DNA from: Xiphophorus maculatus
Taxonomy: Eukaryota; Chordata; Actinopteri; Cyprinodontiformes; Poeciliidae
Reading direction: 5' to 3'
Assembly (NCBI RefSeq): GCF_002775205.1
Contig: NC_036450.1
Location: 6,306,454 to 6,370,453, forward strand
DNA length: 64,000 nt
In this document: in pieces, positions 45,485 to 56,211 of the stretch
How the letters are laid out: the number at the start of each line of letters is the position of its first letter
Numbering within the stretch: position 1 is the stretch's first letter
Position numbers and translations under genes: made by a program
The notes under the pieces: generated by a model
The model's input: the letters and a program-made list of their open reading frames with translations, nothing else
Told to the model about the DNA's origin: nothing
The model's database searches: none

Positions 45485-46512
45485 TTAATTAGTATTAATC
45501 AGCTTCGCCTTGTTGGGTATTTTTATGTTTGTCCGGGTTGTACTGGGAACACGTTTCCACAGGGGGGTGTAAGCAGGGATCAGTAGCAGGGACACGTGAT
45601 CAGACTGGCCCAGGTGTGCTAAGGGTTTAGCCCTGTATGCTTGTCTGATGTTTGTGTCCAGCTTGTCCAGAGTTTTATCACCCCTGGTTGTGCACTTTAC
45701 GTGTTGATGGAGTTTAGGGAGGACTGATTTCAGATCAGCATGATTCAAGTCCCCAGAGACGATGTGAACAGCCTCGGGGTTCTGGTTCTGGTTGTTGCTG
45801 ATAGTATCACGCAGGAGTCCCATGGCCGAGCTAGCATTAGCATCCGGTGCGTTAAACTCACGTGGGAGGTATCGGGGTCTGCATTTAATTGTGGTGAACT
45901 CCACGCCTGGAGAACAGTGGCTAACAACTACTGTGGAGTTCCTACACCAGCTCTTATTTACATAAACGCATAGTCCACCTCCTCTTTTCTTACCGGAGCG
46001 CTGATCGGTCCTGTCGGTGTGCTGTGTAGCCTGCTAGCTCGATCTCCGGTCCGGTATGGTTGGATTTAACCACGTCTCCGTGATCAACAGAACGCAGCAT
46101 TCCCGGATGAGGTTGTGAGTTGCAATCCACAGCTTCCATTGGTCCAGTTTGTTAGCGAGAGACCTCACGTTGGAGAGAAAGATGCTTGGTGGCGGTGGTT
46201 TGTGTGGCTGTTTCCTGAGCCTCGCTAACACGCTGCTGCGACACCCCCTCTTTTGTTTACGATCTCTGCGCCGCCGCCCTGTCGTAGATACTGGGATTGT
46301 AATCCAGGGAGAGCCCGGTGTCCGAGCAATATCGACCGGAATGTTGTTGTGGACACGGAAAAGCTCCTGTGACAGACTTTCCCCGATTGCTTGACCAATG
46401 GCCAGTAAATTTTGTCGGTTGTAGGTGTTTCTAACCGCGCAAAGTGGAAAAGACGAACTTCGAGTCGGTGAGCACAGAGCCGCTGCGTCTACGCGCGCCG
46501 CCATCTTGAGAA
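45485..46512 (-). mobile_element. 5' part of an L2-like LINE (N-terminus and endonuclease)
   Basis: Reading on the minus strand, an ATG at 46504 inside AAGATGGCGGC opens MAARVDAAALCS. The endonuclease start PPSIFLSNVRSLANKLDQW with the catalytic ITETWL follows (about 46120-46200). After a frame break comes the end of the endonuclease (VSGDLNHADLKS, QSDHVSLLLIP, about 45560-45780). The RT is absent. LINEs are normally truncated at the 5' end, so loss of the 3' part means a later deletion or recombination near 45485-45510. Confidence 0.82.
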
Positions 46513-46518
46513 TATACA

Positions 46519-49500
46519 TTTCTTGCCTCTCTGGATTTACCATCGATAGGAACAGATCAAAATAACAGGCTAACACAACAAATAACTGAGGAGGAGATTA
46601 ATGAAGCAATTTCAAAAATGAAAGGGAATAAGATGGCAGGTGAGGACGGCTACCCGACGGAGTGGTACAGACACTTCCGGAAATTATTCACTCCTCTGCT
46701 TAAGGATTGCTTTAATCATGTACTTTCTGGAGTAGTGATGGGATTTTCGGCTCCTTTTCTAGATGCGGCTCTAATGGCTCTTCTTACTGTGGAGAGCCGG
46801 CTCTTTCGGCTCCCCATATATATTTTTGACATTATTAATTAATTAATAGCTTAAACCTAATTTCATAATATTTTGTTTCATTATTGACATTGTTAAGCAC
46901 TTATGATGAGTAAAAATGCCGCATAACAATGCTATAGCAATACCGATGCGTGTGATGTCCGCATGTGGCTGTGCAGGTTGTTTGTCAGCCTGCACGATAG
47001 GAAATGCTGACTTTGCACAGTCTGCACTCTGCCCTGGAGCTTGATGTAGCATTAAAATGAGTCCAAATCTTGCTCCGTTTTCTGTCACTCATTTATTTTC
47101 ACCTATTCAGTTCTCACACTGACTCCCCTTCTTTCTGTGCTTCTTGACCGCTGAGTGAGTGTCTGTACATAAACACCTGCCGACGAACGCTATACAGCTT
47201 GGCCAACTGCCTGCCGTTTCCACAAAAAAAGTGGAGATAAACTTTTTTTTCAGTGTTTTCCCGCCACATTATTAATTGAAACTATGTGTGATTGGTCAGA
47301 TGTGTGGAGCACACGCTTGACATGAGGGCAGTGGACCGACCGAGGGAAAAAAACTCTCAGCTCTAGCACTGGCAGAAGAGCAAAACGCGCAAGGAGAAGG
47401 AGAAGGAGGGGAGAGACAGCGAGGCACCGCAGGACAAAAAAAAAACGATGTGGGGAAAAACTATCGGCTCTGGCACTTGCAGAGCACAAGCACAACGACA
47501 GGGAGGCGGAGAGACAGCGATATACTGTAGAAAAAAACCCGGCTCCCAAATAGGATCCTAAAACGGCTCCCATTGTGGAGCCGGTTCCAATCGTTCACTT
47601 CAAAGAGCCGGCTCCTGGAGCCGGATCGTTCGCGACCGACACATCACTATTCTGGAGGGGAAACACCACCATCTTGGAGAAGAGCGGTGATCTCAGTGAT
47701 TCCTAAGCCAGGTAAAGATAAAACAGAATGTGGTTCATACAGACCAATATCAGATTTAAACATTGATTACAGGATATTTGCAACAATACTGGCTAAAAGG
47801 CTGGAATTTATAATCCCTGAAATTACAGACACAGATCAGACCGGTTTTGTTCACAACAAGCAAACCCATGACAACGTGAGACGGGCTCTTCACCTCATAG
47901 ACCCAATGAAAAACACAGAATCGATGCAGAAAAGGCGTTTGACTCGGTGTGTTGGAACTATCTTTATTTGGCTTTGGAAAGATTCGGCTTTAATAGTCAA
48001 ATTATAGGTTGCTTTCGGTCTCTGTATGCGTCACCCTCTGCCAGGATTAATATTAATGGGGATTTATCAGATAAAATACAACTAGGAAGGGGCTGTCGCC
48101 AAGGCTGCCCCCTCAGCCCCACATTGTTTGAGCTTCTCATTGAGCCTCTAGCGCAGGCCATCAGAGAACACAAGGACATTATGGGTGGAACCATTAAAGG
48201 CACAATGCACAAGATACGCCTCTACGCTGACGATGTGCTGGTAACGCTAACTAACCCGGAAGTCAGCCTACCTGATCTTCTTTCTTTACTCAAGACATTC
48301 AGAACTAACTCAGGGTATAAATCAAATCTACAGAAAACACAAGTTCTCACATTTAATTATCAACCGTTACTAAGAATTCAGAAAATGTCCGGGTTCAACT
48401 GGCACAACAAACCTATAAAATATCAGGGAGTCAAAAGTCCTGCAGTTATCCAACCTTTTTGAATGCAATTACATCCCACTGACAGTAGAGATTAAGGCGG
48501 ATCTACAGCATTGGTCTCTGTTACCCATGAATCTACATAACCAAATAGATAAAATACAGATGAACCTTTTACCAAGGCTTCTTTATCTTCTTCAGGCTCT
48601 GCCTATAAAGGTTCCTGACAAACAATTCCACGATTGGGACAGAATAATCTCACATTTTATCTGGGCTAAACAAAAACCGAGACACTGCAACTGTCAAAAG
48701 AAAGGGGTGGATGGGCTTTAACACACCTGAGGACTATTACAGAGCAGCGCAGATGAGAGTTAGTTGGTTGGTGTGACCCAACATGTGAAGCTAAATGGAA
48801 AGAGATAGAGCCGTCTTACAGGGATATACCTCTACAATCCTGGATCGGAGATCGTTTCCTTATTAAAAAACATATAGATTCTGACCTAATACCCTTATGG
48901 ATAAAAATACCGTTGGACATATGGCATAAAATATTAAAGCAAGTAAAGATTGAAAGAAATGCTCGAATTTTAAGATGGCCTGCTTATGATAGAGATTTTC
49001 TCCCTGCAAGAATGGATAAGAGATTTACACAGTGGTCACAAAAAGACTTAACAAGTTACTGGAAGATTACAAAGAATAGTGAATTAAAAAGTTTTAAACA
49101 ACTTCAAGATAACTACAACCTGGAAAAATGTGACTTTTTTAGATACCTCCAGCTAAGACACCACTACAATAAAAGTATAAAATATTTGGAGGAGGACGAG
49201 ACAGGTATTCTTAAAATCCTATTAGACTGGAGCAACGGAAGACCTCCCAAAAAACAATATCCAAACTATACTCATGTCTACAAACGGAGAGAAAATGTAA
49301 TACAACATATATTAAGGTTAAATGGGAAAAAGGAGCCAAAATAACAATAACTGAGGATGTTTGGTTAAATAAATGCAATTCTGTGATTCACACGTCAAGT
49401 TCTGGCCTGTGGAAGGAATTTTCCTGGAAATGCATGGTACGTTTTTTTATTACATCTTACATTAAAAGTAAACATTGTAATGATACTGAAAAGGCAAAAT

Positions 49501-50040
49501 GTTGGAGGAACTGTGGGAATGTGTCTGCAGGACATTTTCATGTCTTCTGGGAATGTATTAAGATCGCCCCCTATTGGTCAGAAGTGATAAGAGAAAACAA
49601 TACTAAAATGGACTTAAATTTACGCTGTGATTTTACTGTGGTTTTCCTGGTAATTTACCTCAGGAACTGAAGAAATCTGATAGATATCTCCTACTAATAT
49701 GCAGGTGCAAAGAAGGCTGTAACTCACAGGTGGCTTGAAGTGGAACCACCATCATATTTGGACTGGAAGGACATATTAGAGGAAATTCACGCAATGGAGA
49801 GACTAACTTTTTCATTAAGACTTGCCTCTTATAGACACAATAAATACTGGAAGAAATGGATCATCCATCGGAGCTTGACACCAACTGTATAATTAATGTA
49901 ATTAAGCTTTTTTCAATTTTTTGTGTTGATTGTTACTCAACTGCTCCTGTCAAATTAGTTAGAAGGAAGTCTAACTGTTCAATGTATGTATGTGTATCTC
50001 TAAAACTGCTAAAATAACAAAAATAAAGTTAAAAAAAGGT
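46519..50040 (+). mobile_element. L1/Tx1-type LINE, copy 2 (begins mid-element)
   Basis: Nearly identical to copy 1 from 26305 onward and with most of the same disabling changes, so this is a segmental duplicate and not a second insertion. The RT lies at 47573-48462 (GCRQGCPLSP, LYADDVLVTL) and the C-terminal parts at 48913-49344 and 49383-49670. A stop after HFHVF in copy 1 is TGG here. The element is split by the hAT element at 46733-47649, which copy 1 lacks. It lacks the hAT at 28704 and is joined at 46518 to the 5' end of the L2-like fragment. Confidence 0.93.
46733..47649. mobile_element. Non-autonomous hAT element inside LINE copy 2
   Basis: Ends TAGTGATG and CATCACTA, flanked by the exact 8-bp duplication TTCTGGAG (46725-46732 and 47650-47657). 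Copy 1 shows the empty site near 26510-26520. It has many GGCTCC/GAGCCGG motifs near both ends and no transposase. Length is 917 bp. Confidence 0.92.
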
Positions 50041-50612
50041 CCAATTTGCTAACTTTGGAGCTTGTTTGGAGGGAAAAAAGGAAAAAGCCTAAACTATCAG
50101 AAGAGAAACTTTTTGGATCATAATTGGTGTATTTAATATGTTTAATAAAATAATTAAAAGCAGTTTTGGGTACACCAAAGTTTGCTTTTCAGTAAAAGCT
50201 CCTATTTACTATCAAATGATATAGAATGCTGAAAATGTGGTTATTAAAGACAAATATTTCTATTGCACCAGACATCTTCTATTAAAAAAATATTTCAATT
50301 TGTTTGTAATAATGTTGGACTGATTAATAAAATGTTTCCACCTGTTGCAAACACCTGTGGACAAGCCTGATTTTTAAATTAGTAGTTGCTGCCCCCTAGT
50401 GGTGAAGCTTCTGTCATCATTTGGTTTCAACAATAGAAACTGAGTTGAATAAAACTCACAGAGACGTTGTTGAATCCTGCAGCCATTGGATGGTTTTGTC
50501 TTGGAGGAACAGTCACAGGATCCTCCTGAGATACAATTTAATAAAAATCAAACAGGTTTCAGGAGAGAAAAAGGTGAGAAAAGGTCAAATGATTGGATTT
50601 TATTGGGATCTT
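50041..50612. other. Shared flank next to the antisense membrane-protein exon, copy E
   Basis: Matches 30725-31292. The minus-strand AATAAA after the exon stop is kept. No other gene was seen. Confidence 0.5.
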
Positions 50613-50782
50613 TTAACTCACTGGAACATATCCTTCGTTACTAATGCCGATAGCGAGCGATGGAGAGTTGGCTTCTGGTTTGGTTCGCAGGTAGAAGACG
50701 AGCAGAGCGACCAGGGTGCCGATCAGCAGCACCACCACGATCACAGAGGCAGCGATTCCTCCAGCGTTGTCCGGCCTCGAGG
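50613..50782 (-). CDS. Terminal exon of an unidentified type I membrane protein, copy E
   Basis: Same exon as 31293-31462, with the acceptor, phase, membrane helix and GYVPVS tail unchanged. The only coding difference I see is Arg for Lys just after the acceptor (SRPDNAGG). Preservation in both duplicates fits a recent duplication and does not by itself prove function. Confidence 0.58.
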
Positions 50783-51784
50783 CTGAAAGAGAGACGGGAA
50801 TCATTTACTCCTAGAAAGGCTGAAAAAAACTACAACAAACATGTTGGTGTCTCTTAAACAGGTTAGGATATGTCTGTGGGCTAAACAAAACCTGTTCATT
50901 ACAATTTTAGCACAAAATCATTCTTAGATAATCAGATTTCAGTCTGATCAGTTCTTCCTATTTGAGCTGTTTTAGGGCGTCTTGTCTCTTTAAATCCAAA
51001 TAAGCTGCTGGCCACGCCCCACAACTCAACGTTTACACTCTCACCTAAAAATGGATATAAACAGATCTGCTGTATTAGAACCACACATCTTTGAAAAGCA
51101 GAAGTGGCGACTCCTGCACAACCAACGAGAATGCAGCAAGTGGTTTCTGGATGTCAAGTCAACAACAAAACACTTGTCTTTCCCAGCAGCATTTGTACAG
51201 CGATAAAACCAGCTATTATTTGTTCAGAGTTAGAATTATTTTATCCAGTTATCTGTTGACAAGGCCAGAATATATGTATGTGATCTACATCCATCTGACC
51301 ACAGAGTCTCCAGCAACACTAAGGGCCGGCCACAATATTCTTCCTAATCTTTGACTACATAAGAAAAATAGAGCTATTTCATACCTGGTAGTCAGGTAGA
51401 CGTGGTTCAATTGGGAACCAACATTTCAACCTTTGTTTCATTTTCAGCTGCTGTGGTTTGCTTTCACACTGCATTGTGTCAAACAAACCAAACACACTGA
51501 AGAACCTATTAACCTCCTCACATGTGGTGGCGCTACAACAGGAACCACTGAAGGTAACAACACAAAAACCTCTGAAGAAGACACTGAGTGCAACCTCCTT
51601 CTTCACAGAAATTAAACAAATGGAGTAGCGTCAGTCGTACCAGTTTCTTTTTGTATTTGGTAAAAGTCCAAAAGAAATTCCTCCCATTAGCGCTAGACGC
51701 TTTGGGTTTGTTTCAAAGGTGGGACCAAGTCAGTGTTTTACAAAACTCAAACCTTAATCCCAATCCCAAGTTAAGTCCCAAGTC
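50783..51784. repeat. Shared 5'-flank segment, copy E
   Basis: Matches 31463-32443. The MITE-related part lies at about 51400-51610. No supported gene was seen. Confidence 0.6.
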
Positions 51785-52075
51785 CAGAGTTTCCCCCAGT
51801 GTATTATAATCCTGGCGGGCCACCAGGCTTTACTTGTGCCCCCACCAGGGTTAGCATTGCTTATTTATTAAATTTTTTTTATGTTGGCATTTTTGAAGAC
51901 TTTACAGTCGATGTTCTGATGTTAATCTTCCAATAACACATAATTATCACGGGATATTTTCAAGTTTCCTGTCAACTTTAAACATTTTTTAACTCAAAAT
52001 CACGACGGGCCGCTGGATGAATGACTGCCAAGCGCCCAACTACCAGGCTTAGCAAGTTTTCTGGGGAAAACCTTG
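51785..52075. mobile_element. hAT-like MITE in the TRIM E flank
   Basis: Same element and place as 17922-18212 and 32444-32734. Confidence 0.7.
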
Positions 52076-52098
52076 AAGTCCAAAAGTCTGAAACTTTT

Positions 52099-52637
52099 TG
52101 ATAGGTATTTTCCTTTCGAACCTAAATAAAAGAAAGAACCACAGACAACGTATATGAATTTTACGTTGAGCTTTTGCAAAAGGAGAAGCCTCTGTTACTG
52201 CTCCTCCGAGCCGTTCACAGAGCGTTCTGATCTGCTTCCACATGAGCTCCTGTTTTTATTGTCAAAGACGAACAAGCAAGGGGGCAGTCAGGAAAAACAA
52301 CAGAGGTCGTAAAGCTTCTAACCGAAACAACTAACAACCCAGTTCCAGATGTGATATCTGATCAAAGGTCTGAGCCCGGTTCAAATCTCGGTCAATACTG
52401 TCAACAAAACAAAATACGACTGCTCACAGGTAGTTACTAAATTAGGAGGTGTTCTTGCAAAACTATTTAAGGTCTGAGAAACTTAGTTTTATCTATTTCT
52501 CGTGAAGTTGAACAGACAGTAGTGACCTCCATACACACATAAGGAAGAGAACACTTTAAACAGAAAATCACAATGATCTATAGGCTGAATGTGAACTAAA
52601 GTAAGAATAAAATGATAATACCAAAAAATCTCTAACA
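52099..52637. mobile_element. Solo LTR
   Basis: A 539-bp insertion begins TGATAG and ends CTAACA (inverted TGTTAG), with TG...CA termini. It is flanked by the exact 5-bp duplication CTTTT (52094-52098 and 52638-52642). The matching flank of copy C (about 32754-32760) lacks it. No gag or pol sequence is present, so two LTRs recombined and left one. A minus-strand AATAAA near 52260 suggests minus orientation, but this is uncertain. Confidence 0.82.
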
Positions 52638-52845
52638 CTTTTCATTTCATGTCAACAATGTTTCAGTTAAATGTTAAATATAAATAATAGGCCATGTTTT
52701 CGTTAATTCATCTCAAATCTTGATAGAACATGTGCAGAACACAAAGTATAAAAAACACCATTTTAAAATGGCATTTAAAAATATTGCACAGTCCAGTTAA
52801 ACTTAGCTGCAAGAACGGTCATACTTAAGCTATAATTTTCCAGAA

Positions 52846-53020
52846 TACAGAGAGGAAAATAAGTATTTGAACACCCTGTGACTTTGCAAGTTCTCCCACT
52901 TAGAAATCATGGAGGGGTTTGAAATTTTCACCTTAGGTTCATGTCCACAGTGAGAGACATAATCTAAAGAAATCTGGAAATCCAGGAGTGCATGTGCTAT
53001 TATACAGACAAATGGTAACA
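52846..53020. mobile_element. Tc1-like transposon end, TRIM E flank
   Basis: Same relic as 21225-21400 and 32979-33150. Confidence 0.75.
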
Positions 53021-53231
53021 TTTAATCATGTTCCTTGATAATATTAGTTTACAATCATGTTTACTTTATTAAGTATATTTCTTAAGAACAGTTGGGCCCA
53101 TTAGTATTAATTATTGTCTTTTTACCTAAGATGAACCTCATGGTCTTATAAAACCTTAGGTGTAACATTGGCAGGATTACTTTTATGATCTGAACTTTGA
53201 GGCTGGGCGTAACCAAGATCTGCTTTGGGTG

Positions 53232-53313
53232 AATCTGATTGGCTGCAGCCTCTCTGCACTGAAACATGAGACATAAATCAGGTCAAACCAGTTTCTGTTT
53301 CGAGGAAGTGAAA
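53232..53313 (+). promoter_or_regulatory. Core promoter of TRIM E with a perfect ISRE core
   Basis: CCAAT-type GATTGGCTGCAG, ACATAAATC, then AGTTTCTGTTTC (53290-53301), which fits AGTTTCNNTTTC exactly. The other copies have TTAC, TTAT or TCTC at the end. AAGTGAAA follows at 53306-53313, 30 bp before the ATG. Confidence 0.6.
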
Positions 53314-53343
53314 CGCAGACAGTCACTGTGACTGAGAGCAGAA

Positions 53344-55008
53344 ATGGAGCAGAGTCAGCTAAACCGAGAGACTTTCTCCTGTTCAATCTGTCTGGATCTA
53401 CTGACGGATCCAGTGACTACTCCCTGTGGACACAGCTACTGTATGAACTGTATTAAAGGTCACTGGGATGAAGAGGATCAGAAAAGAATCCACAGCTGCC
53501 CTGAGTGCAGAGAGACCTTCATACCAAGGCCTGTTTTGAAGAAAAACACCCTGCTAGCAGCTTTAGTGGAGCAGCTGAAGAAGACTGGACTCCAAGCTGC
53601 TCCTGCTGACCACTGTTATGCTGGACCTGAAGATGTGGCCTGTGATTTCTGCACTGGAAGAAAACTGAAAGCCATCAAGTCCTGTTTAGTCTGTCTGGCC
53701 TCTTTCTGTGAGAACCACCTTCAGCCTCATTTTGATGTGGTTCCTTTAAAGAAACACAAGCTGGTGGAGCCGTCCAAGAACCTCCAGGAGAACATCTGCT
53801 CTAAGCATGATAAGTTGTTGGAGGTCTTCTGCCGCACTGATCAAAAGTGTATCTGCTATCTCTGCACTATGGATGAACATAAAGGTCATGAAACTGTGTC
53901 AGCTGCAGCAGAAAGGACTGAGAGGCAGAGAGAGCTGGAGGAGAGACGAGGAAACATCCAGCAGAGAATCCAGGACCAGGAGAAAGATGTGAAGCTGCTT
54001 CAACAGGAGGTGGAGGCCATCAATCGCTCTGCTGATAAAACAGTGGAGGACAGTGAGAAGATCTTCACCCAGCTGATCTGTCTCCTCCAGAAAAGAAGCT
54101 CTGAGGTGAAGCAGCAGATCAGATCCCAGCAGGAAACTGAAGTGAGTCGAGTCAAAGATGTTCAGGAGAAGCTGGAGCAGGAGATCACTGAGCTGAAGAG
54201 GAAAGACGCTGAGCTGGAGCAGCTCTCACACACAGAGGATCACAGCCAGTTTCTCCTCAACTACCCCTCACTGCCAGCACTCAGTGAGTCTACACACTCA
54301 TCCAGCATCAACATCCGTCCTCTGAGACACTTTGAGGACGTGACAGCAGCTGTGTCAGAGCTCAGAGACAAACTGCAGGACGTCCTGAGAGACTCATGGA
54401 CAAACATCTCACTGATGGTCACTGAGGTGGATGTTCTACTGTCAGAACCAGAACCAAAGAGCAGAACTGGATTCTTAAGATATTCATGTGAAATCACTCT
54501 GGATCCAAACACAGCAAACACAGAGCTGAGACTATCAGAGGGGAACAGGAAGGCGACATTGATGGATCATCGTCAGTTTTATTCTAGTCACCCAAACAGA
54601 TTCACTGGATATCCTCAGGTTCTGAGTAGAGAGAGTCTGACTGGACCTTGTTACTGGGAGGTGGAGTGGAGAGGGTCAGTTTCTGTAGCAGTCGCATACA
54701 AGAGTATCGGCAGAGCAGGATGGGGTGATGAATGTGGTTTTGGAAATAATGATAAATCTTGGGCATTAGATTCTTCTCAAAACAAGAGTAAATTTTGGCA
54801 CAAAAAGATTTCAACCTCCATCTCAGGTCCAGTTTCCTCCAGAGTCGGAGTGTACCTGGATCACAGAGCAGGTATTCTGTCCTTCTACAGCGTCTCTGAA
54901 ACCATGACTCTCCTCCACAGAGTCCAGACCAGATTCACTGAACCGCTACTGCCTGGAGTTTTGGTTTATAATAGTGGATCCTCAGCAGAGTTCTGTAAAC
55001 CCAGATAG
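53344..55008 (+). CDS. TRIM E: trim16-like/trim25-like E3 ubiquitin ligase, single exon
   Basis: 554 residues with RING, B-boxes, coiled coil and PRY/SPRY all intact. Unlike its sisters it has HFDVVPLKKH in place of HFDSAALKKH at the end of B-box 1, and ENHLQ for EKHLQ. Its SPRY loops differ most from C, although E lies in the duplicate of the C unit: TELRL, KATLMDHRQFY, PNRFTGYPQV, RGSVSV, SIGRAGWGDECGFGNN, SSQNKSKFWHKKIST and LPGVLVYNSGSS. The polyadenylation signal is at 55412. This is the copy with the best interferon-type promoter. The inferred role is as for the other copies. Confidence 0.95.
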   Translation: MEQSQLNRETFSCSICLDLLTDPVTTPCGHSYCMNCIKGHWDEEDQKRIHSCPECRETFIPRPVLKKNTLLAALVEQLKKTGLQAAPADHCYAGPEDVACDFCTGRKLKAIKSCLVCLASFCENHLQPHFDVVPLKKHKLVEPSKNLQENICSKHDKLLEVFCRTDQKCICYLCTMDEHKGHETVSAAAERTERQRELEERRGNIQQRIQDQEKDVKLLQQEVEAINRSADKTVEDSEKIFTQLICLLQKRSSEVKQQIRSQQETEVSRVKDVQEKLEQEITELKRKDAELEQLSHTEDHSQFLLNYPSLPALSESTHSSSINIRPLRHFEDVTAAVSELRDKLQDVLRDSWTNISLMVTEVDVLLSEPEPKSRTGFLRYSCEITLDPNTANTELRLSEGNRKATLMDHRQFYSSHPNRFTGYPQVLSRESLTGPCYWEVEWRGSVSVAVAYKSIGRAGWGDECGFGNNDKSWALDSSQNKSKFWHKKISTSISGPVSSRVGVYLDHRAGILSFYSVSETMTLLHRVQTRFTEPLLPGVLVYNSGSSAEFCKPR

Positions 55009-55454
55009 ATTTCCTCTTTCCTCTCAGATTGTTGATCAGGGTTCATGGTTCTGATGTCTCTGCTCTGCTGTTCTGATCTTCTTTATTTTTCCGGTTTAGT
55101 TCTTTGTGTTACAGGAGCCATAAAGGAAATCACTGCTGATCATTTATTTCATTCTTATGACAGAAATATTTCATGAAAATCTAAACTTCTCTGGACTCTA
55201 ATGGTTTTCCTTTCATTTTTTATCCATGTATTTTGATGTTTTATTTGTTGTTAAATCAGTTGAGATCAAAATGATCTGAACTTGCTTCTGTTTTCTATAT
55301 TGTGATCCAAAAAACCTGAAACATCAAATCAGAACTGATGCTGTTTTCTTCTCATATTTTTAGATTTAGATCAGAAAAAATGTCTGTAGTTCTGTCTCTT
55401 TGGACTTCTTCAATAAAGAAACTTGATTACAGAGAAATGTTGAAAGTTTTCTAA

Positions 55455-56211
55455 TCATTATTGTGATAAATTGTATGTTTGGTCGTCTATTGAGCAGAAA
55501 CTTTTCCTCCAGAGTGTCTTATTTGCTGCTGGAAAAGATCAGATGTTTGGTTTCGTCTTCATTCATCAACAACACTCTGGATCCACCACCACAGAAAGAT
55601 CCTGGTAGCAGTAATGAAGAGGAGGTTAAAGCTCCTCCACTGTCAACATTTGGAAAACTGAGCTTTAAACCTGTGAGAAAGGTTGGAGACGTGTCATAAA
55701 ACCAGTGGCGATAAAAGTGGGTATGCACTGTAAGCAGAGGGGCGCTGCACTAGAGGGGGCGCAAAAACCATGTGGGAAATTTTTCTAGTCACCATTTTCT
55801 GTATTTAACAGCTGGATGCATGAAATGATCAGTAATAGAGGAACAGCACTGATTCTGCGCCCCCCGCCCCTTGACCCCACCGCCTCTCCCCATACATATA
55901 CAGGTAGTTTGGGCAGGCGGCCCTTTGAGAAAACGCTGAAGCGTGTTTTTTATTTTTATTTTAAATTTGAATGGTAGTAATGCACTCGACAACAGAGAGC
56001 TAAAGATGGGCGGCAGAAAACAAACTCCAGAACAGAATAAAGAAGATGGAGGGATGAAGATGATGGAGGGATGAAGATGATGGAGGGATGAAGAAAAGAT
56101 TTTCAAAGTGGCTGAAAGACAATAGTTGAGTAAAGTCAGTGTATCAACAGGAGGGCTGGAAATATTCAGCTTAGCTTAAACTAGCCTAAAATGGCAGGTG
56201 GCTGTTGTCTT
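55455..56211 (+). repeat. Post-TRIM block, copy E
   Basis: ORF at 55463-55699, 78 codons ending KVGDVS. It includes three 17-bp units at 56045-56095. It ends at about 56211 where a minus-strand L1-type LINE begins with its A-tail. Confidence 0.65.
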
